From Streptomyces smaragdinus (GTDB lineage Bacteria > Actinomycetota > Actinomycetes > Streptomycetales > Streptomycetaceae), in NCBI RefSeq assembly GCF_009604385.1, contig NZ_WEGJ01000035.1, positions 1 through 64,000 of the forward strand: a stretch of 64,000 bases of DNA, in the 5' to 3' direction. Numbering within the stretch: position 1 is the stretch's first letter; every line of letters starts with the position of its first letter. Positions 8,403 through 16,524 of this stretch are shown piece by piece. Made by a program: the position numbers and the translations under genes. The notes below the pieces were generated by a model that had not been told where the DNA came from, searched no databases, and worked only from the letters and a program-made list of their open reading frames with translations.

Positions 8403-8465
8403 ATGTACTCCACGACTCACACCACACGCTCCCGCCCCTTCTTCGGGCGTTCCTCCAGGGGTTGA
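8403..8465 (+). CDS. 20-codon upstream ORF / possible leader peptide
   Basis: The ORF encodes MYSTTHTTRSRPFFGRSSRG. Its ATG has a very strong ribosome site (AGGAAGGAGG, 8 nt upstream), stronger than most full genes in the window, and it ends 47 nt before the GTG of the acetyltransferase. A short hairpin (CGCCC/GGGCG) lies within it. It is Thr/Ser/Arg-rich and does not match the Cys- or Trp-rich attenuator leaders I know from actinomycetes. It may control translation or attenuation of the downstream gene, or be a small protein in its own right. Confidence 0.45.
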   Translation: MYSTTHTTRSRPFFGRSSRG

Positions 8466-8512
8466 GGCCGGTCACGGCCACCGGGAGCGTGCGACTTCCG
8501 GAAGGAAACCCC

Positions 8513-9415
8513 GTGACCGAACTGGTCATCCGCCACCTCGCCGCCGGCGAGGAGCACCTCTTCACCCAGCTCCCCGATCACCCCGCCCTCGGCAAGTCCG
8601 CCTTCGGCCGCCCGTGGGCCAGCGTCGCGCAGGGCGGCGAATACCGTCTCGACTGGTGCTGGGTCGCCCTGCGGGACGACCGCGTCGTGGCCCGCGCCGC
8701 CTGGTGGGCCGGCCCGGACGACGAAAAGCCCCTCGCCCTGGACTGGTTCGACTTCACCGACGCCGAAGCGGCGGCGGAGATACTCCGTACGGCGCCGCTG
8801 CACGCCGAGTACGCCCTGCTGCTGCCCCCGCGCTGGCGCGAGGACCCCGTCGTACGGGCCGACGCGCAGGCCAGGATCGACGCGGCGGCCGCCGCCGGGA
8901 TGGAACTGCTCGTCGAGCGCTTCCAGTACGAGTGGACCCCCGGCTGCGGCGTCCCGGAGCGGCCGGGGCGGCTGGAGTTCCGCGCCGAGCCCGACGACGG
9001 GAAGATCCTCGACGTGCTGCGCCTGGTCGAGGAAGGCAGCCTCGACGCCCACGCCCGCAAGGCGATCCGTGAGGGCGGCATCGAGCAGGCGGCCCAGGAG
9101 GAACTGGACTACTTCCGCTGGGCGCCGTCGCCGCGCGAGTGGTGGCAGGTCGCGTACACGCCCGACGGGGAGCTGGTGGGGCTGCACATCCCCGCCCGCA
9201 ACTACACCAACGCCATGGTCGGCTTCATCGGCGTCGTACCGGCGCAGCGGGGCCACGGGTACGCGTACGACCTGCTGGTCGAGACGACACACGTGCTCGC
9301 CGCGCAGGGCGTCGAGAAGATCGTCGCCTCGACGGACTTCGGCAATCGGCCGATGGCGCGGAACTTCGAGAAGGCCGGGTATCCGGTCATCCAGGAGCGG
9401 TACTTCATGATCTAG
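8513..9415 (+). CDS. GNAT family N-acetyltransferase (two-domain)
   Basis: A 300-residue protein. The C-terminal half holds the acetyl-CoA fold (MVGFIGVVPAQRGHGYAYDLL, about residues 237-257), in which RGHGYA is the pyrophosphate-binding loop, and ends in the usual beta-strand/helix pair (NRPMARNFEKAGY). The N-terminal half is a diverged repeat of the same fold. The GTG at 8513 has GGAAGGA about 7 nt upstream, which decides the start; longer in-frame readings lack a ribosome site. The substrate is unknown. A strong hairpin follows the stop. Confidence 0.85.
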   Translation: MTELVIRHLAAGEEHLFTQLPDHPALGKSAFGRPWASVAQGGEYRLDWCWVALRDDRVVARAAWWAGPDDEKPLALDWFDFTDAEAAAEILRTAPLHAEYALLLPPRWREDPVVRADAQARIDAAAAAGMELLVERFQYEWTPGCGVPERPGRLEFRAEPDDGKILDVLRLVEEGSLDAHARKAIREGGIEQAAQEELDYFRWAPSPREWWQVAYTPDGELVGLHIPARNYTNAMVGFIGVVPAQRGHGYAYDLLVETTHVLAAQGVEKIVASTDFGNRPMARNFEKAGYPVIQERYFMI

Positions 9416-9424
9416 GCCGACGGG

Positions 9425-9449
9425 CCCGGACCTCAGCCCGAGGTCCGGG
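9425..9449 (+). terminator. Hairpin terminator after GNAT gene
   Basis: A perfect 10-bp stem (CCCGGACCTC / GAGGTCCGGG) with a 5-nt loop begins 9 nt after the stop codon. No U-tract follows, as is usual in Streptomyces. Confidence 0.7.
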
Positions 9450-9480
9450 TCCCGTTCGGGCACATTGAACTACCCACCCG

Positions 9481-9486
9481 TACAAT
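9481..9486 (+). promoter_or_regulatory. -10 element TACAAT, probably giving a leaderless NUDIX mRNA
   Basis: TACAAT ends 7 nt before the ATG at 9494, so transcription should start at or next to the A of the start codon. No ribosome site precedes this ATG. No good -35 is visible at 17 bp. Confidence 0.5.
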
Positions 9487-9493
9487 GATCTTC

Positions 9494-9946
9494 ATGGAGC
9501 GCATACCCCGCACCGCCGCCCGCCTCGCCGTCCTCGACCCCGAGGGGGCGGTGTTCCTCTTCCGCTATCCCGCCGGCGAGATCCCCGTCTACTGGGCGAT
9601 GCCCGGCGGCGGGCTCGAGGACGGGGAGTCGTACGTCGACGGGGCGATGCGCGAGGTCGTCGAGGAGACGGGGTGGACGGATCTGACGCCCGGACCCCTG
9701 CTGTGCACCTGGGAGCACGACTTCACCCGTCAGGGCGTCCCCGTACGGCAGTTCGAGCACATCTATCTCTCCGCGGGTCCGCGCCGCGAGCCCACCCCGG
9801 AGGCGATCGCCCGGCACGGCGAGGACAACATCATCGGCTGGCGCTGGTGGACCCCCGCCGAACTCGCCGCCGCGACGGAGGACCTGTGGCCGCCGAGCCT
9901 GCCGCAGCTCCTCGCCGCGCTCCCGGCACAGCCCGTGCACCTCTGA
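9494..9946 (+). CDS. NUDIX hydrolase
   Basis: A 150-residue pyrophosphohydrolase of nucleoside diphosphate-X compounds. The Nudix box is complete: GGGLEDGESYVDGAM then REVVEETGW (about residues 38-61), including the metal-binding RExxEE. Substrate is not predictable. The ATG at 9494 is chosen over one three codons upstream because the -10 element TACAAT overlaps the latter, which implies a leaderless message. A hairpin follows the stop. Confidence 0.88.
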   Translation: MERIPRTAARLAVLDPEGAVFLFRYPAGEIPVYWAMPGGGLEDGESYVDGAMREVVEETGWTDLTPGPLLCTWEHDFTRQGVPVRQFEHIYLSAGPRREPTPEAIARHGEDNIIGWRWWTPAELAAATEDLWPPSLPQLLAALPAQPVHL

Positions 9947-9954
9947 CGGCCGGG

Positions 9955-9981
9955 GCCGGCCCGTAGACATTCGGGGCCGGC
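9955..9981 (+). terminator. Hairpin after NUDIX gene
   Basis: Perfect 8-bp arms (GCCGGCCC / GGGCCGGC) with an 11-nt loop lie 9 nt after the NUDIX stop and before the transporter start. Confidence 0.5.
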
Positions 9982-9998
9982 ACCCGCAGCCTGTCCCT

Positions 9999-10931
9999 GT
10001 GGACTCTCCGCTCACGACCTATCTGCTGCCCGTCGTCCTCGCCGTCATCATGTTCGGCCTCGGCCTCGGACTGTCCGTCGCCGACTTCCGGCGGATCACC
10101 GCGTACCCGCGCGCCGTGGCGGTCGCCCTCGGCTGCCAGCTGCTGCTGCTTCCGGCGGCCTGTCTGGGGCTGGTGCTGGCCTTCGGCCTGCCCGGGGAGC
10201 TCGCCGTCGGGATGATGCTGCTGGCGGCGTCCCCCGGGGGCACGATGGCGAACATCTTCAGCCATCTCTTCGGCGGGGACGTCGCGCTGAACATCACGCT
10301 GACGGCGATCAATTCGGTGGTCGCCGTCTTCACGCTGCCGCTCGTCGTGAACCTCTCCCTCGCCCACTTCATGGCGGGCACCGACCAGGCGCTGGGGCTG
10401 CGGTTCGACAAGACGGTGCAGGTGTTCCTGGTGGTGCTGGTGCCCGTTGCCCTCGGCATGCTGGTGCGTGAGCGGCGGCCGGGGTTCGCGGAGCGTACCG
10501 AGCGGCTGGTGAAGGTCGTCGCGGTGGCCGCGCTCGTCGTGGTCGTCATCGGGGCGGTAGCCGCCGAGCGGAACAACGTCACCGGCTATCTGCGGGACGC
10601 CGGTCTCGTGGTGTTCCTGTTCGGCGCGGTGTCGCTGGCGACCGGTTACGGGGCGACGCGCCTGGCGCGGGCGGGGCACCGGCAGTCGGTGGCGTGCTGC
10701 TTCGAGGTGGGCATGCACAACACCACCCTGTCGCTGGCCATCGCGCTCAGCCCGTCGCTCCTGGACAGCACCCGGATCGCCATCCCGTCGGCGGTGTACG
10801 CGGTGCTCATGTTCGGGATGGCGCTGGGCACCGGTTTCCTGCTGCGGCGGCTCGGCGGCCCGGTCACCGCGGGGTCAGATCTCCCGGACGCAGCTCCGCG
10901 GGCGTCCGATGGCCTGACAGTCCCAGAGTGA
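9999..10931 (+). CDS. Bile acid:sodium symporter (BASS) family transporter
   Basis: A 310-residue integral membrane protein with about 9-10 hydrophobic segments. The family signature region is present (LAASPGGTMANIFSHLFGGD, about residues 75-94), followed later by a second crossover segment (FEVGMHNTTLSLAIAL, about 235-250) that carries sodium/substrate ligands. BASS relatives in bacteria carry organic anions such as keto acids; the substrate here is unknown. The start is GTG without a clear ribosome site. The last 68 bp overlap the 3' end of the convergent oxidase gene, so the two messages are complementary there. Confidence 0.85.
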   Translation: MDSPLTTYLLPVVLAVIMFGLGLGLSVADFRRITAYPRAVAVALGCQLLLLPAACLGLVLAFGLPGELAVGMMLLAASPGGTMANIFSHLFGGDVALNITLTAINSVVAVFTLPLVVNLSLAHFMAGTDQALGLRFDKTVQVFLVVLVPVALGMLVRERRPGFAERTERLVKVVAVAALVVVVIGAVAAERNNVTGYLRDAGLVVFLFGAVSLATGYGATRLARAGHRQSVACCFEVGMHNTTLSLAIALSPSLLDSTRIAIPSAVYAVLMFGMALGTGFLLRRLGGPVTAGSDLPDAAPRASDGLTVPE

Positions 10932-12027
10932 GGTCCAGGTCGGCGAGGAGGCTCCGCAGGACGTGCCGTACGCCGTCCTCCCCGCCGAGCGCCAGCCCGT
11001 ACGCGAAGGGGCGGCCGTAGAGCACCGCCTTCGCACCGAGGGCGAGGGCCTTCAGGACGTCCGCCCCGGTGCGTACGCCCGAGTCGAAGAGGACGTCGAT
11101 CCGGTCGCCGACGGCCGCCACGATCTCCGGCAGCGCGTCGAGGGAGGCGATCGCGCCGTCCACCTGACGGCCGCCGTGGTTCGACACGACGATGCCGTCC
11201 ATCCCGGCGTCGGCGGCGCGGCGGGCGTCGTCGGGGTGCTGGATGCCCTTCAGCACGATGGGGCCGTCCCAGTGCTCGCGCAGGAACGGCAGCCGGTCCC
11301 ACGTCTTGTCGGTGCCGGTGTACAGCGGCACCCATGTGAGCACCGCCGCCATCAGGTCCTCCTCCGGCGACTTCTCGAGCCCGGCGCGGAAGACGGGGTC
11401 GGAGAACGTGACGGCGCAGCCGACGCCGCGGATGAACGGGAGGTACGACAGGTCGAGGTCGTGCGGGCGCCAGGCGAGGGTCCAGGTGTCGAGGGTGACG
11501 ACGAGGGCGGTGTAGCCGTTCTTCTTCGCGCGGTCGAGGAGGCTGACGGTGAGGTCGTCGTCGTTGGGCCAGTAGAGCTGGTACCAGCGGGGGCCCGTGC
11601 CGCTCGCCGCCGCGACGTCCTCGATGCTGTGGGAGGAGGCCGTGGACAGGATCATCGGGACCCCGACGCTCGCGGCGGCACGGGCGGTGGCCAGTTCGCC
11701 GTCGTCGTGGAGGATGCTCTGGACGCCGATGGGGGCGAGCAGGACGGGGGCGGCCAGTTCTTGGCCGAGGACGGTCGTCCGCAGGCTGCGTTCGGTGGCG
11801 CCGGTGAGCATGCGGGGGATCAGGCGGCGGCGGTCGAACGCCTCGCGGTTGGCCCGGTCCGTGGCCCCGGAGCCGGCCGACCCGGCGACGTACCAGTACG
11901 GGCCGTCGTCGAGGACCTCGCGGGCCGCCGCGTCCAGCGCGGTGGGGTCGGTGGTGAAGGGCGGGGTCTGCTCGGCGAGCCCGTTGAGGTAGATCTCGGG
12001 CTGGTAGTCGGCGAACGGCTGGGTCAT
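10864..12027 (-). CDS. FMN-dependent alpha-hydroxy acid oxidase/dehydrogenase
   Basis: A 387-residue TIM-barrel flavoenzyme of the lactate/glycolate oxidase family, which oxidises an L-2-hydroxy acid to the keto acid. Seen in order: YVAGSAG (about residue 46), APIGVQ, STASSHSIEDVA, the FMN-contacting YQLYWP, and the catalytic SNHGGRQVDGA with its active-site His (about residue 281), then DSGVRTGADVLKALALGA. The ATG at 12027 follows GGGAGGAG by 6 nt; an upstream in-frame ATG at 12066 lacks this. The gene overlaps the convergent BASS gene. Keto-acid export by that neighbour would make sense, but is speculation. Confidence 0.85.
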   Translation of the reverse strand: MTQPFADYQPEIYLNGLAEQTPPFTTDPTALDAAAREVLDDGPYWYVAGSAGSGATDRANREAFDRRRLIPRMLTGATERSLRTTVLGQELAAPVLLAPIGVQSILHDDGELATARAAASVGVPMILSTASSHSIEDVAAASGTGPRWYQLYWPNDDDLTVSLLDRAKKNGYTALVVTLDTWTLAWRPHDLDLSYLPFIRGVGCAVTFSDPVFRAGLEKSPEEDLMAAVLTWVPLYTGTDKTWDRLPFLREHWDGPIVLKGIQHPDDARRAADAGMDGIVVSNHGGRQVDGAIASLDALPEIVAAVGDRIDVLFDSGVRTGADVLKALALGAKAVLYGRPFAYGLALGGEDGVRHVLRSLLADLDLTLGLSGHRTPAELRPGDLTPR

Positions 12028-12099
12028 GGGTGGCTCCTCCCTGGTCGCAGGGAGATTCTGGGTCACGGTGGGGGCTTTGGCTACCCGGCGGTACGGGTG

Positions 12100-13032
12100 T
12101 CAGTCGCCGAGGTCCGCGATGAGCCGGGCCTCCCCCATGACCGCCGCTCCCCCGGCGGTGTCGCCGTGATCCGCCAGCCACAGCGCCGTCTCGACCCGCC
12201 GGGCGACGGCCCACGCCCGCAGCCGGGCGGCGTCCTCGCCGAGCTCACCGGCCAGCAGGGCGAAGCGCCGGGCGACGACCTGGGCCGGGGCGGGGTGCGC
12301 GTACGGATCGTCGATCTGCTCCAGCAGGGGGTACACGTCGTACGCCGGGTCCCCCGCCATCGGCTTGGCGTCGATCGCCAGCCACGGGCGGCGTTCGGCG
12401 GCCAGTACGTTGCCGGGGTTGAAGTCGCCGTGCACGACGGCCGTACGGGCGGCCGTGGCGGGCAGTTCCCGCAGCAGCGCGGCGCCGTGGGCGACGAGGC
12501 CGGGGTCGTAGCCGGGGCGCAGCCGGTCCCGGCGTTCCTCCACCAGGTCCGCCCAGCCGGCGGTGACCTCGGCGAGGAGCGGCAGGCGGTGGCCGTCCGG
12601 GACGGGGACGCCCCACAGGTCGCGCAGCACCTCGGCGCCGTATCGCAGCCGGTCCTCCGCCGGGAGGTGGCCGGCCTCGGCCAGCTCGTCGCCGGGGACA
12701 CAGCGCTCGAGCAGCAGGGCGTAGTCGGCGGGCTCCTCACGCAGCACGCGGATGGCTCCGTGGCCGTCCCAGATCCGCAGGCCCTCGGCCTCCGCGGCGG
12801 CCTCGGGGTGCGGCCAGGACAGCTTGAACACGGCGTGGGTGCCGTCGGCCGTCTCCGCGGGCGCCACCCAGGAGACGCTGCCGCCGCGGAAGGGGCGGCC
12901 GAGCCTCAGCGACCAGGCGTCCCGGTACTTCCCGACGAGCGCGGGCAGTGCGTCGAGCCACTGCCGGGCGCGGGGCTCGCGCCGGCCGAGCCCGGTGAAC
13001 ACGGGAAGGTCGGGCGGGAAAAGATCGGTCAC
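12100..13032 (-). CDS. Aminoglycoside/hydroxyurea-type antibiotic phosphotransferase
   Basis: A 310-residue kinase of the APH_6/hydroxyurea phosphotransferase family, which inactivates streptomycin-like drugs or hydroxyurea by phosphorylation. The catalytic loop VVHGDFNPGNVL (about residues 205-216) and the following WLAIDAKPMAGDPAYDVYPLL are the family hallmarks. The start is GTG at 13032, 5 bp after the stop of the proteasome beta gene, so the two are one operon. Such genes are scattered in streptomycetes as intrinsic resistance determinants, and their true substrate is often untested. Confidence 0.8.
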   Translation of the reverse strand: MTDLFPPDLPVFTGLGRREPRARQWLDALPALVGKYRDAWSLRLGRPFRGGSVSWVAPAETADGTHAVFKLSWPHPEAAAEAEGLRIWDGHGAIRVLREEPADYALLLERCVPGDELAEAGHLPAEDRLRYGAEVLRDLWGVPVPDGHRLPLLAEVTAGWADLVEERRDRLRPGYDPGLVAHGAALLRELPATAARTAVVHGDFNPGNVLAAERRPWLAIDAKPMAGDPAYDVYPLLEQIDDPYAHPAPAQVVARRFALLAGELGEDAARLRAWAVARRVETALWLADHGDTAGGAAVMGEARLIADLGD

Positions 13033-13037
13033 CCGGG

Positions 13038-13862
13038 TCAGAGTACGGGCGCGCCCGGTCCGTCGGGCCGTTCCCGCCGTCCCTCGACCACGCCGCGCGC
13101 GATCCCGGCGACCTCCTCCTCCGGCAGCCGCCGGAAGCCGTCGGCGGTGACGGCCGCCAGCGACGGGTAGAGGCGGCGGGTCAGGTCGGGGCCGCCCGTC
13201 GCGGAGTCGTCGTCGGCGGCGTCGTACAGCGCCTGGACGGCCAGCGTGGCGGCCTGTGTCTCCGCCAGGCCGGGGCGGTAGAGCTTCTTGACCGCGCCGA
13301 GGGCGAAGACCGAACCGGAGCCGGTGGCCGCGAAGTCGTGCTCCTCGCAGCGCATGCCGTCGACGAAGTACGAGTAGATCCGGCCGCGTCCGGCACGCTC
13401 GTCGTACCCGGCGAGCAGGGGGACGACGGCGAGACCCTGCATGGCAGCCCCGATGTTGCCGCGGATGAGGGTGGCGAGGCGGTTCGCCTTGCCCTCGAGG
13501 GACAGGGCGACGCCCTCGATCTTCTCGTAGTGCGCGAGCTCCATCCGCAGCAGCCCGTACATCTCCTCCGCCACACCGGTCGATCCGGCGACGCCCACGG
13601 CGGTGAACTCGTCCGCCTGGAAGACCTTCTCGTACCGCCGGTTGGCGATCATGTTGCCCATGGTGACCCGCCGGTCCCCCGCGATCAGCGCCCCGTCCGC
13701 GTACCGCAGCGCGACGATCGTCGTCCCGTGCGGCACCTCGAACGACCCGGCGGGCCGCGGCCGGTTCCACGGCAGCAGCCCCGGCGCGCGGGCGCCCAGG
13801 AACTCCGTGAACGACGATCCGGCCCCGAAGAACTCCGGCGGCAGCGTGCTGTCCCCCTCCAT
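13038..13862 (-). CDS. Stand-alone 20S proteasome beta subunit (PrcB paralogue)
   Basis: A 274-residue Ntn-hydrolase. A 46-residue propeptide precedes the mature N-terminus at Thr47 (PHGTTIVALRY). Counting from that Thr, Asp17 (AGDRRV) and Lys33 (RRYEKVF) are present, so the catalytic triad is intact. The region ALYDAADDDSATGGPDL matches mycobacterial PrcB closely. The usual partners prcA and pup are absent; the next gene is an antibiotic kinase. It is therefore an extra copy rather than the main prcBA operon. Start ATG 13862 has GGAGCGCC upstream. Confidence 0.85.
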   Translation of the reverse strand: MEGDSTLPPEFFGAGSSFTEFLGARAPGLLPWNRPRPAGSFEVPHGTTIVALRYADGALIAGDRRVTMGNMIANRRYEKVFQADEFTAVGVAGSTGVAEEMYGLLRMELAHYEKIEGVALSLEGKANRLATLIRGNIGAAMQGLAVVPLLAGYDERAGRGRIYSYFVDGMRCEEHDFAATGSGSVFALGAVKKLYRPGLAETQAATLAVQALYDAADDDSATGGPDLTRRLYPSLAAVTADGFRRLPEEEVAGIARGVVEGRRERPDGPGAPVL

Positions 13863-13905
13863 GGCGCTCCTTCGCGTCGCGGTGTCAGACCCTTCGCACC
13901 CTACG

Positions 13906-14871
13906 TCAGCCCTCCCGGCCGCCCTCGGCCTGCTCCGCGAGGCGTTCGAGGACGTCCTGGAAGTCGGCGCCGACCGTCACCGTGAGGGTGCCCTCGTCGA
14001 GTTCGCTGAGCTGGACGAGCTCGCCCGCACGCCACCAGAACAGATGCGGGCTGACCGGTCCGACGGCGTCCTCGTGGCCCGCCGCGGCGTAGCGGGCGAT
14101 GCCGCCGAGGCTGGCGATCACGCTGATGTCCTCGATGGGATGGAACACCAGCTGGTGCCGGAACGGCATCGCGACCAGCGCCCCGTCGGGGCCGAGCGGC
14201 CGGCCGGTGACCTGCTGGACCAGCTCGTCGAGTACGAGCACCCGGCTGGCGGTGAAGAACGAGTCGCCCATCACCACGTGGAACCGCTGTCCGTCGTCCT
14301 GCTCGACCGCCTCGTGGCCCTCGACGGGCAGCGACCGCAGATTGCGGACCGCCTGTGCGCGCAGCGCGTGCACCCCGCCGAGGGGCTCCAGCGATTCGTC
14401 GTTGAGCAGCATCACGCTGTCCGGCAGGTCGAGGGCGAGCACCTCGCACAGGCCGGGCGTGAGCGGACGGGCGTAGCCGAAGTGGCCGCGGTCGAGGAGG
14501 TCGGAGTCGACGATCCGCGGATAGACGCGGCGCAGCAGTTGCTCCGCCGGCATCGTGTCGAGTGCGGAGGGGCCGTCCAGGGTGCGCAGCAGGACGGAGA
14601 TGTGCCGCCGGATCAGCTGCGGCCACAGCCGCCGGCCCCGGTCGTCGTGGTGGCAGGTCGCCGCGAGGTTGCCGAGGCCGAACTGGCGGCCCGTGTTGTC
14701 CGCCGCGTGCTGGGCGTAGAGCGTCACCTCCAGCCCGTGCTCGGCGAACGCCTCGCGGACGGTGCGCCGGAAGAGCGCGCCCTCGTGCACGGAGAAGAAC
14801 TCGAAGGCGTCGTCACGCGGCACCTCACGACCGTCCCGTTGCCGTCCCCTGTTACGGCGGAATATCCCCAC
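13906..14871 (-). CDS. Conserved hypothetical protein
   Basis: A 321-residue soluble protein with no signal peptide or membrane span. A basic N-terminal segment (RRNRGRQRDGR) is followed by FEFFSVHEGALFRRTVREAF and a mixed alpha/beta body; FHVVMGDSFFTASRVLVLDEL is the best-ordered stretch. I do not recognise a characterised family, although the overall pattern resembles DUF1444-type proteins. The GTG start has a GGGGGAG ribosome site. It lies 43 bp upstream of the proteasome beta gene on the same strand, so it may head that operon. Confidence 0.6.
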   Translation of the reverse strand: MGIFRRNRGRQRDGREVPRDDAFEFFSVHEGALFRRTVREAFAEHGLEVTLYAQHAADNTGRQFGLGNLAATCHHDDRGRRLWPQLIRRHISVLLRTLDGPSALDTMPAEQLLRRVYPRIVDSDLLDRGHFGYARPLTPGLCEVLALDLPDSVMLLNDESLEPLGGVHALRAQAVRNLRSLPVEGHEAVEQDDGQRFHVVMGDSFFTASRVLVLDELVQQVTGRPLGPDGALVAMPFRHQLVFHPIEDISVIASLGGIARYAAAGHEDAVGPVSPHLFWWRAGELVQLSELDEGTLTVTVGADFQDVLERLAEQAEGGREG

Positions 14872-14938
14872 GGCGCTCCCCCTTCCACGCGCGATCTTCC
14901 GGCTCCGATCCTACCCGCGAGGGGGGTCGGCTACCCGT

Positions 14939-15790
14939 TCAGCGGACCGTGTCCGCCGCCCGCAGGAAGGTCTCCAGCCCCGCCAGATCGTCGGAGTTGA
15001 GATGGTCGACGTCGGCGGCCAGCAGCTCCCGCCACACCGCGTCGCGCTCCGGTCCCGGCAGGTCGGGGGTGGCCCAGAACCGTACCCGCTGCCCCTTGGA
15101 GTGGGCGAGCGCGACGACCGAGCGCAGGGCCTCCCGTTCGGCGGCGGGCATGGGGCCGGCGCCCTGCCAGGTGAAGGCGCTGGACCAGCTGGCGCTGAGC
15201 AGGGGGATGAAGGACGCGGGGACGTCGGTGGGGAGGTCCTCGTAGCGGCCGTCGTAGAAGGCGTAGCGCACGTGCTCGGCCTCCATCGGGATCCGGGCGG
15301 CCCGGTCGCCGGAGATCACGGCGGTGACGGCGCGCGGCTGGACGCGGCCGTCGACGGCGTGGCTGAACAGGCCCCGGTAGCGGCGCAGTACGCGGGAGAG
15401 CTCGAGGTACGTGGGCTCGCCCAGGTCCTTGATGTCGACGAGCAGCTGCAGCGGGCGGTGGTAACCGGCGTACACGCTGCCGCGGTTGCGGGCGATCCGG
15501 CGGGCGAGCGGGTCGAGGTAGAGGCTCTGCAGGGTGCGGGTGGGGTCGAGGGCGGCCTCCTCGTGCGCGACGAGGAGCTGTCCGTCGCGGAGGAAGACGT
15601 CCGCCTCGACGGAGGTGAAGTTGTGGGCGAGGGCGTCGAGTAACGGCCGCTCGTGGAGGTAGTCGTTGTGCGCGTGGGCCCGGCGCAGCGGGGCGGGGCC
15701 GGCGGCGCGGGCGGTGCCGGGCAGCAGGACGGCGCCTGCGGCGGCGGCGGAGAAGGCGGCGACGGCCTGGCGGCGGGTGGGTCGGTACAC
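14939..15790 (-). CDS. Secreted PLC-like phosphodiesterase
   Basis: A 283-residue exported protein. A Tat-type signal peptide is visible (RPTRRQAVAAFSAAAAGAVLLPG, broken here as RPTRRQAVAAF then SAAAAGAVLLPG; about residues 3-26). The mature part begins with RAHAHNDYLHERPL, then SVEADVFLRDGQLLVAHEE and LLVDIKD: the TIM-barrel layout and metal/catalytic residues of glycerophosphodiester phosphodiesterase/PI-PLC relatives. It should hydrolyse extracellular phosphodiesters, substrate unknown. The GTG at 15790 has GGGGAGGAA 6 nt upstream, and longer readings would bury the signal peptide. Confidence 0.78.
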   Translation of the reverse strand: MYRPTRRQAVAAFSAAAAGAVLLPGTARAAGPAPLRRAHAHNDYLHERPLLDALAHNFTSVEADVFLRDGQLLVAHEEAALDPTRTLQSLYLDPLARRIARNRGSVYAGYHRPLQLLVDIKDLGEPTYLELSRVLRRYRGLFSHAVDGRVQPRAVTAVISGDRAARIPMEAEHVRYAFYDGRYEDLPTDVPASFIPLLSASWSSAFTWQGAGPMPAAEREALRSVVALAHSKGQRVRFWATPDLPGPERDAVWRELLAADVDHLNSDDLAGLETFLRAADTVR

Positions 15791-15939
15791 GGGTGTTTCC
15801 TCCCCTGGTTCGCGGTGGCTCGTACGGAACAGCTGTCCCTCAGGATGACGTCCCTCGCGCTCACTTGAGGGATACGCGCAGGAAATTCCTGAGGCTGTCA
15901 CCCGTCGTTTCCGTCGGGGGACGCTGATAGAACGGCGGG

Positions 15940-16458
15940 ATGAAGATCCGTACCGGAGGACCCGCCGACTCGGCGGTGATGATCGAGCTCTTCGACGGCG
16001 CGGTGCGCTGGCTGGCCGGACTCGGCCGGACGGGGCAGTGGGGGACGAGCCTCGCGTCGGAGAGCCCCGCCCGTCGGGAGCATTTCGAGGAGTACGCCCG
16101 GGACATGACCGTCCGCGTGGCGGAGACGGACGACGGGCGGGCCGTCGGGGTGTGCGTGCTCGTCGAGGAGCCGCCGGAGTCGGTGTCCCCGGCGGCGGAG
16201 CGGGAGCTGTACATACGGCTGCTGCTCACCGACCGGGCGCTCAAGGGCGGCGGGATAGGCGCGGCGCTGGTCGCGGACGCCCGGGAGGAGGCGGTGCGGC
16301 GGGGGATCTCGCTGCTGCGGGTGGACTGTTACGCGGGCGACGATCAGGCGCTGGTCCGGCGGTACGAGGCGCTGGGGTTCCGGCGGGCGGAGTCGTTCAC
16401 GGTGGAGCGCGAGGGGCTGGCGCCGTGGCCGGGGCAGGTGCTCGGGACGCGGGTGTGA
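15940..16458 (+). CDS. GNAT family N-acetyltransferase
   Basis: A 172-residue single-domain acetyltransferase. LYIRLLLTDRALKGGGIGAALVADA (broken: LYIRLLLTDRALKG, GGIGAALVADA; about residues 88-112) holds the acetyl-CoA loop, and VRRYEALGFRRAESF closes the fold. It resembles the branch that acts on small molecules or antibiotics. The stop codon sits inside a long hairpin shared with the convergent Cys-rich gene. Divergent from the phosphodiesterase gene, 149 bp apart. Confidence 0.85.
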   Translation: MKIRTGGPADSAVMIELFDGAVRWLAGLGRTGQWGTSLASESPARREHFEEYARDMTVRVAETDDGRAVGVCVLVEEPPESVSPAAERELYIRLLLTDRALKGGGIGAALVADAREEAVRRGISLLRVDCYAGDDQALVRRYEALGFRRAESFTVEREGLAPWPGQVLGTRV

Positions 16459-16508
16459 GGCGGGCCCGGGGCCGCGGCAGGGTCAGCGGCTCCGGGCCCG
16501 CGTCACAC
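16453..16508. terminator. Long bidirectional hairpin terminator
   Basis: Arms GTGTGA-G-GCGGGCCCGG and CCGGGCCCGC-G-TCACAC pair over 16 bp with a single G/G mismatch, around a 22-nt loop. The stem includes the stop codon of the GNAT gene and ends 16 bp from the stop of the Cys-rich gene, so it can serve both. Confidence 0.75.
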
Positions 16509-16524
16509 GCGGCGCCGGTCGGGA

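Noticed and set aside
9465..9486. TTGAAC as the -35 partner of TACAAT before the NUDIX gene
   Set aside because: The spacing is only 10 bp, too short for a normal promoter; only the -10 is kept.
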